DNA of 11,791 nucleotides from Verrucomicrobiota bacterium (GTDB lineage Bacteria > Verrucomicrobiota > Verrucomicrobiia > Limisphaerales > UBA1100): NCBI GenBank assembly GCA_028872645.1, contig JAPKDK010000072.1, positions 1 to 11,791 of the forward strand, written 5' to 3'. The notes under the pieces were generated by a model. That model searched no databases and had not been told where the DNA came from. It saw only the letters and a program-made list of their open reading frames with translations. Within the stretch, counting starts at the first letter, position 1. Each line of letters opens with the position of its first letter. The position numbers and the translations under genes were made by a program. Of this stretch, positions 8,219-11,791 are shown piece by piece.

Positions 8219-8397
8219 AACTTCAAAAAGGCTTGGCCGATTCTGTCATATCCGCGCCCCGATGCCAGCGAAAAGCTTCGCGGGGTTAATTACAACATGA
8301 CGTTTAATAGACGGGAGCAATGGGCCGCATCCTCCCGTCAAACCATTGCGCTAATCCGCGCTGGTATGCATCGCAAAATCGCGCTAAGTTAACGGGA
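8219..8397. promoter_or_regulatory. Divergent intergenic region between giant gene and sigma-factor operon
   Basis: These 179 bp should hold the promoters of both flanking transcription units. No convincing -35/-10 pair was found on either strand; TTTAAT at 8303-8308 is a plausible plus-strand -10 but lacks a good -35. No recognisable ECF-type GGAAC/GTC pair was seen either. Besides the 8310-8339 inverted repeat there is a small hairpin at 8268-8281 (GCGAA, loop AAGC, TTCGC). Confidence 0.4.
8310..8339. promoter_or_regulatory. Inverted repeat in divergent region, possible operator or leader hairpin
   Basis: GACGGGAG at 8310-8317 pairs perfectly with CTCCCGTC at 8332-8339. Inside the 14-nt spacer, ATG/CAT can add three pairs after a small bulge. 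No T-run follows on the plus strand, so it is not a typical rho-independent terminator. It lies 58 bp before the preferred sigma-factor start and 91 bp before the giant gene start, a position fitting a shared operator or an mRNA leader structure. Function is inferred from position only. Confidence 0.45.
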
Positions 8398-9024
8398 ATG
8401 GATCTGGACGCTGAACGCGAGATGATCCAACGCTGTCGTGACGGAGAAGGCGACGCGTGGGAAGAACTCTTTGCCGAGCATTACGCGGCGGTGGGGCGTT
8501 TTGTGTTTCAACTCGCCTCGGACCTCTCACGCGAGGATACCGATGAAGTTTGCCAGGAGGTCTTTTTATCCGTGGTAAAAAACCTCGGCGGCTTCAGTGG
8601 GCGCAGCCGGTTGCAAACCTGGCTCTTCCGCATCGCCGCCAACAAGAGCCGCGATTACCGCGCCAAACTCCACGCCGCCAAACGCGGTGGCGGCCAAGTC
8701 CCGCTCTCATTGCAGGCGGAGGACGACGAAGGCAATCGCCTGCTCAATCCCGCCAGCCCGTTGCCCTCGCCCGATGAGGAAATGACCCGCGACGAGAAAT
8801 GGCATCTCGTCGGCCAAGGCCTCGAAGAGCTGGGCGGACCGTGCCAGCAGATTTTGGAGCTCCGCTATTTTGGCGATTTGAACTACCGCGAAATCAGCGC
8901 GGAACTCGATTTAAACGAAAAAACCGTCAGTTCCCGGCTCAGTAAGTGCAGGGATAAACTGGAGATAGTAATGCGTCGGCTATTTTTTAGGGAGAAAACC
9001 GGCGCAATCCCGTCTAAAAAGTAG
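8398..9024 (+). CDS. ECF-type RNA polymerase sigma factor
   Basis: A 208-residue sigma-70 family protein with only regions 2 and 4, the ECF layout, directing RNA polymerase to a specific promoter set. Region 2 spans about residues 20-90 and includes DEVCQEVF (the DxxxQEVF motif of helix 2.2) and LQTWLFRIAANKSRDYRAK (regions 2.3-2.4). An acidic, Pro-rich linker (about 100-135) follows. Region 4 spans about 137-195 with QILELRYFGDLNYREIS and a helix-turn-helix ending KTVSSRLSKCRDKL. I chose the ATG at 8398 because MDLDAEREMIQRCRDG matches where ECF proteins usually begin. An in-frame ATG at 8320 would add 26 unrelated residues and sits in the loop of an inverted repeat. No clear Shine-Dalgarno is seen. 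It is followed 7 bp later by a probable anti-sigma gene. The TVSSRLSKC style is familiar from Verrucomicrobiota ECFs. Confidence 0.93.
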   Translation: MDLDAEREMIQRCRDGEGDAWEELFAEHYAAVGRFVFQLASDLSREDTDEVCQEVFLSVVKNLGGFSGRSRLQTWLFRIAANKSRDYRAKLHAAKRGGGQVPLSLQAEDDEGNRLLNPASPLPSPDEEMTRDEKWHLVGQGLEELGGPCQQILELRYFGDLNYREISAELDLNEKTVSSRLSKCRDKLEIVMRRLFFREKTGAIPSKK

Positions 9025-9031
9025 GCAGAAT

Positions 9032-10264
9032 ATGTCTGAACAAGAAAACAACAAGATGGAAGCATGGCTGAAAGCCTACCGGCAACAGCGGCTCGACCAG
9101 TGGAACGAAGCCCCCGTGGAGCTCGACGAGCCCACCCGCGCAATGCTGATGGCTGAAGTGCGCCGGCAAAAAACCGCCGCGCCTGTAGAAGCCACCCCCG
9201 TCAGCGAACCCACCTTCGGTTGGATGCGCTGGGCCCTCGGCGGAATGACTGCCGCCATCGTGGCGCTCGGTGTCACCTCGCTAAACAATTTCAAATCCGA
9301 TCCCGACACCTTGGCTCGCACCGAAAACGCGGCCCCGGAAGGCAAAGACGAAACTGCCATCGGCACAGCCGATGCCCCGGCCGAACTAATGAAACGCGAT
9401 GCAGCCAAAGCATTGGCCGAGGGCAGTGGTTTCGGTCACGAGATGGCCGCCAAAGGTTCTGAGGCAGGTTCACCCGGCTTTAGCGGATCCGTGCAAGCGG
9501 TGCCATCGCATCCTTCGCAAACCGCTCTCTCCCATCCCGCGCCGCGTCCGGTGATGGTTCGGAACAATCCGAGCCGCCAAAACGTGAAGCTGGCCAACGG
9601 CAATTTTTACAACCACGCCCGCGAGATGCAGCTAAACTTTGCGCAGCAAGCTCGCGCACGCGGTGGCGTTACCGCCTCGCGGATGAGGGCCAATCAAAAA
9701 GATTTACCCAAACCGGTGCTCGTGAATTTTGAATTCAAACGCGTCGGCAACACCATCCGCGTTGTGGACGGCGACGGCTCTGTTTACACCGGCACGGTCA
9801 TCAATGAAGAAGCTTTGTCCGAAGCCGGTGAGCTTCAGGCATTGGCATCGGCCGATTCCGGCGAAGGTGGCGGCCGCAGAAATTTTGCGGCCAACAAGCC
9901 CACCTCAAAAATGCGCCAGGGTAGCCAAGTCTTCTTCCGCGTGCAAGGCACCAACAAGACGCTCAAGCAATTGGTCATCCTCGAAGCCACGTTGGACAAT
10001 TCCGTGTTCAGCAAAAAGGAAGCCGGAAAGCCAATGGTCGCCGCAATGGCCACGCGTCCTGCGCAGCCGGGGATTGCGCCAGCACCGGCTGCCTCGAAAA
10101 GTTTGAGCCGCAATCTGGGTGCCATCCGCGCCATCGCCCGGATGCGCGTGCTCGGCAACGCCCGCATTGGTAAAGAAAATTATCCCGTGGATGCTTACCT
10201 CGACATCAAAGCCGCCGCCGACAAAGTGCCCTCCAAGACACCGACGGACGTTAAGAAAAAGTAA
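9032..10264 (+). CDS. Single-pass membrane protein, probable anti-sigma factor
   Basis: A 410-residue protein starting 7 bp after the sigma-factor stop, so almost certainly co-transcribed. The N-terminal 60 residues are charged and helical (WLKAYRQQRLDQW, then LDEPTRAMLMAEVRRQ), a layout seen in sigma-binding N-termini of Verrucomicrobiota anti-sigma factors. One membrane segment follows (about 64-84). The remaining 325 residues would be periplasmic: an Ala/Gly/Pro-rich low-complexity stretch (about 95-190), then a beta-rich region with GNTIRVVDGDGSVYTGTV and VFFRVQGTNKTLKQLVILEA, a low-complexity linker and a final segment. No HxxxCxxC zinc-binding anti-sigma motif is present, so it is not a classical ZAS protein. 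A second in-frame ATG lies at 9056. Anti-sigma function is inferred from operon position and topology, not from a recognised domain. Confidence 0.75.
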   Translation: MSEQENNKMEAWLKAYRQQRLDQWNEAPVELDEPTRAMLMAEVRRQKTAAPVEATPVSEPTFGWMRWALGGMTAAIVALGVTSLNNFKSDPDTLARTENAAPEGKDETAIGTADAPAELMKRDAAKALAEGSGFGHEMAAKGSEAGSPGFSGSVQAVPSHPSQTALSHPAPRPVMVRNNPSRQNVKLANGNFYNHAREMQLNFAQQARARGGVTASRMRANQKDLPKPVLVNFEFKRVGNTIRVVDGDGSVYTGTVINEEALSEAGELQALASADSGEGGGRRNFAANKPTSKMRQGSQVFFRVQGTNKTLKQLVILEATLDNSVFSKKEAGKPMVAAMATRPAQPGIAPAPAASKSLSRNLGAIRAIARMRVLGNARIGKENYPVDAYLDIKAAADKVPSKTPTDVKKK

Positions 10265-10329
10265 TCGGATTTTTTTGAAGGCTTGTGGAGGGACGAGCTT
10301 GCGGGTTTGAGGGAGGACGCTTACCAAAA

Positions 10330-10356
10330 TTCAACGGCTTAAAAAATCGCGTTGAA
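10330..10356. terminator. Possible weak bidirectional terminator between convergent genes
   Basis: TTCAACG (10330-10336) is complementary to CGTTGAA (10350-10356) with a 13-nt loop containing an A-run. On the minus strand the hairpin overlaps the stop of the DUF4190-like gene and is followed by TTTTGG. The stem is short and AT-containing and the T-tract brief, so this is a weak candidate. The rest of the 74-bp convergent gap (10265-10338) shows a T7 run at 10269-10275 but no strong stem before it. Confidence 0.3.
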
Positions 10357-10782
10357 CAACGTCTTCACCAGCGACAATCCCACCCACAAAAAACTGCCCA
10401 TTGCAAATAGCAGCACCAGCCAAAAAACTGAGAGGCACACGCCGAGGATCGCCAAGTGCCGGCCGGAGAGATGGGGGTTCGCCGCTATCTGTTTCAACGC
10501 CACGATGCCCAGCCCCAAGCCGAGTAGACTCGTCACACCGAGAAACCCCAACGAGCTGCTTACCACACTCACCACCGCAAGCGCGCTCACGCGTTTGGTT
10601 GAGGTGGAAACTTCCAAGGCGGTTTCCGGCTCAGCGGCGGGTTCTTCCATCAGCGGCGGTTGCTCGGCTTGCTTGCCATTGGTGGATTCTTCCACTTCCT
10701 CCATCACAGGCGGTTCGGGTTTTGTTTCCACTATTTCCTCAACTTCAATGGGCTCGATTGGCTCGGGGTTGCGCATTACCAT
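10339..10782 (-). CDS. DUF4190-like small membrane protein with acidic N-terminal tail
   Basis: A 147-residue protein. Residues 1-62 are strongly acidic and Pro-rich (repeated PEP, EEV, MEE motifs), probably disordered and cytoplasmic. Residues about 65-95 and 109-135 are hydrophobic. The pattern between and within them (LGFLGVTSLLGLGLGIVALKQI, then N-x-x-LSGRHLAILG) matches the DUF4190 layout, a two-segment membrane domain of unknown function with Gly-rich turns and a conserved G-R-x-A-I-x-G. It is the second gene of a two-gene minus-strand unit, 6 bp after the upstream stop. GAGGAG overlaps the last codons of the upstream gene about 12 bp before the ATG, so translation is probably coupled. 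An alternative ATG lies two codons further in (10774-10776). The family call rests on motif resemblance alone. Confidence 0.8.
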   Translation of the reverse strand: MVMRNPEPIEPIEVEEIVETKPEPPVMEEVEESTNGKQAEQPPLMEEPAAEPETALEVSTSTKRVSALAVVSVVSSSLGFLGVTSLLGLGLGIVALKQIAANPHLSGRHLAILGVCLSVFWLVLLFAMGSFLWVGLSLVKTLFNAIF

Positions 10783-10788
10783 TGTGGG

Positions 10789-11241
10789 TTATTTCTCCTC
10801 CACCGTGGGGGCGGGCGTGGGTTGGGGTTGGGCAGGCGGAGTCGGGACTGTCGGAGTGGTTTTTTTAGCGGTCTTGGGCGCTGGGGTGGGGTGGGTTTTT
10901 GCAATCGGCTGGGTAGCCGGTGTTGCTGGCGCGGGTGCCACTTTGGGATTCTTGAGGGAAGAAAAATCGCCGAACTTGCGTTTGAAAGTGGCGTCAAAGG
11001 GTTTATCGATCAGCTCGCGTTTGGCGGCTTCGCTGCTACCGGAGGCTTTGGAGAAAGGCCACGTAATGATATAAAAGCCGGTTCCCAAAATCGTGCCGGC
11101 CAGACTTATCGGGCGTACCGCCACTTCGGCAAGGTACGCCCCGCCGGAGCCATCCACCAGCCGTTCGCCGGCTTGGGTTTGAGTTGCGGGAGTGATGAGC
11201 AGCGCCAAGACTGCTCCTAAGAGTATAGCACGGGACTTCAT
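10789..11241 (-). CDS. Small exported protein with hydrophobic core and Pro/Ala-rich C-terminal tail
   Basis: A 150-residue protein with an N-terminal signal peptide (MKSRAILLGAVLALLITPAT, cut near TQA-GE). The middle (about 42-92) has VRPISLAGTILGTGFYIITWPFS followed by KRELIDKPFDATFKRKFGDF. This resembles a family of small exported or membrane proteins in which RPxG..TVxGtxxFxxxxPF precedes an AAxxLVxxPxxxTFxRPLG-like segment; those are sometimes mislabelled as transporter subunits and have no established function. Residues about 100-147 are low-complexity Pro, Thr and Ala, like cell-wall-spanning or disordered tails. It is first in a two-gene unit with the DUF4190-like gene. No Shine-Dalgarno precedes the ATG, and a candidate promoter lies immediately upstream, hinting at a very short or absent leader. 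Confidence 0.78.
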   Translation of the reverse strand: MKSRAILLGAVLALLITPATQTQAGERLVDGSGGAYLAEVAVRPISLAGTILGTGFYIITWPFSKASGSSEAAKRELIDKPFDATFKRKFGDFSSLKNPKVAPAPATPATQPIAKTHPTPAPKTAKKTTPTVPTPPAQPQPTPAPTVEEK

Positions 11242-11246
11242 GAGCG

Positions 11247-11277
11247 ATTATCTAGCAAAAAAGGCCGGGTTTGTCCA
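11247..11277 (-). promoter_or_regulatory. Candidate sigma-70-like promoter for the minus-strand two-gene unit
   Basis: Read on the minus strand, TGGACA (11272-11277) and GATAAT (11247-11252) each match five of six consensus positions for -35 and -10. The 19-bp spacer is longer than ideal. The -10 ends 5 bp before the ATG, so transcription would start at or next to the start codon, giving a leaderless or nearly leaderless mRNA. That agrees with the lack of a Shine-Dalgarno. Confidence 0.3.
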
Positions 11278-11325
11278 CCACAGAATAGGGTGGCCAATTT
11301 ACCGTCGCCCGCGCATTGTGGGCTG

Positions 11326-11791
11326 ATGCTGCTGCATTTCACCCGAGCAGGCGAGGCGTTTGGGCCATATCCGCTGGAGGAAGCGCGCGGGTACCTCAAG
11401 AAAGGCCAGATTTTGCCCACTGACCAGGCGTGGTACGAGGGCGCGCCCGGCTGGATGAATGTGACCGAAGTGCCGGGCGTCATCGGCACGGCCGCCCCCG
11501 GTGCGCCGCCGCCCCCACCGCCCGCCGCTGCGCCGGTGCAAACGGAGGTGGTCGCCCGTTACACGTCGGACACCACTAAGTTTAATAAACGCTTTTTCGA
11601 TACCGAGATTGGCCGATTCCAGAAGCTCAACCCCGATGGCAATCCAGAGCAGCTCTTCATGCAAACCCGTGAAGGCGCATTCGCCGTTTTTCGTATTTCC
11701 GAGGTAAAAGGCGATCACTGTTTCATTTCCATCGACGTTGGCGGTGCCCGCAAGGAAAAGCGTGTCAACTATTTCAATATAAATGAAATCG
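11326..11791 (+). CDS. GYF_2 (DUF4339) domain protein, 5' part (cut by window end)
   Basis: The frame is open to the last base, so the gene continues to the right; 155 residues are visible. Residues 1-50 form a GYF_2-type domain: MLLHFTRAGEAFGPYPLEEA, then KKGQILPTDQAWYEGAPGW, with the conserved G-P, the L-x-x-G-x-I-x-x-x-D and the Trp. Such domains usually sit at the N-terminus of bacterial membrane or envelope proteins and are thought to bind proline-rich peptides, by analogy with eukaryotic GYF. A Pro/Ala linker (about 55-72, including PPPPPP) follows. Residues about 75-155 form an unrecognised mixed alpha/beta segment. I chose the ATG at 11326 because GYF_2 domains typically begin at the N-terminus; the frame is open upstream with a GTG at 11290, but those extra residues do not resemble the family. 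The gene is divergent from the exported-protein gene, 84 bp apart. Confidence 0.82.
   Translation, partial: MLLHFTRAGEAFGPYPLEEARGYLKKGQILPTDQAWYEGAPGWMNVTEVPGVIGTAAPGAPPPPPPAAAPVQTEVVARYTSDTTKFNKRFFDTEIGRFQKLNPDGNPEQLFMQTREGAFAVFRISEVKGDHCFISIDVGGARKEKRVNYFNINEI

Noticed and set aside
8320..8397. An N-terminal extension of 26 residues for the sigma factor from the ATG at 8320.
   Set aside because: The extension does not resemble ECF N-termini, and the ATG lies within the spacer of a strong inverted repeat. The ATG at 8398 fits the family.
10266..10276. T7 run just after the anti-sigma gene as a rho-independent terminator.
   Set aside because: No GC-rich stem precedes the run; the upstream bases are A-rich codons of the gene's end.
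10265..10338. GGAGGGACGAGCTTGCGGG in the convergent gap as a copy of a dispersed intergenic repeat.
   Set aside because: Only one copy was noticed in the window and it lacks a matching second arm; a genome-wide search would be needed to support it.
11299..11718. A 139-residue minus-strand open frame opposite the right-edge gene.
   Set aside because: The plus strand encodes a recognisable GYF_2 domain and proline linker over the same bases; the minus frame shows no domain and ends in low-complexity Gly/Arg.

Overview
The window looks like a piece of a moderately GC-rich bacterial chromosome, most likely from the PVC superphylum and within it Verrucomicrobiota (possibly Limisphaerales/Pedosphaera-like). 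This placement is an inference. It rests on the style of the ECF sigma factor and its membrane partner, on weak or absent Shine-Dalgarno sequences before most genes, on GYF_2 and DUF4190-like small proteins, and on a giant envelope protein. No rRNA, tRNA, CRISPR array or insertion sequence was seen.

Layout. (1) The left edge holds the 3' part of a secreted metzincin (reprolysin-like) zinc protease. Its catalytic domain follows a Ser/Gly linker encoded by a perfect 12-bp tandem repeat. (2) A 2496-residue envelope protein on the minus strand fills 728-8218 and overlaps the protease stop codon tail to tail. It has a signal peptide, two collinear halves each made of about four related beta-rich repeats, a central block of membrane segments, a Gly/Pro-rich linker, MORN_2/YwqK-type repeats, a coiled coil and a C-terminal membrane anchor. 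I recognise its parts but not the whole protein. (3) A 179-bp divergent intergenic region with a strong inverted repeat separates it from a plus-strand pair: an ECF sigma factor followed 7 bp later by a single-pass membrane protein that is probably its anti-sigma factor. (4) A convergent 74-bp gap leads to a minus-strand pair of small envelope proteins: a secreted Pro-rich-tailed protein, then a DUF4190-like membrane protein with an acidic N-terminus. (5) The right edge holds the start of a plus-strand GYF_2-domain protein, cut off by the window end.

How the genes may work together. The ECF/anti-sigma pair would sense an envelope signal and reprogram transcription. The giant protein diverges from the same intergenic region and is a candidate target or partner of that pair. 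This link is inference only. The giant protein is the most unusual item: it appears to be a head-to-tail fusion of two paralogous signal-peptide-bearing envelope proteins, with a YwqK-like repeat domain opening the second half. Long plus-strand open frames inside it are codon-aligned antisense shadows, not genes.
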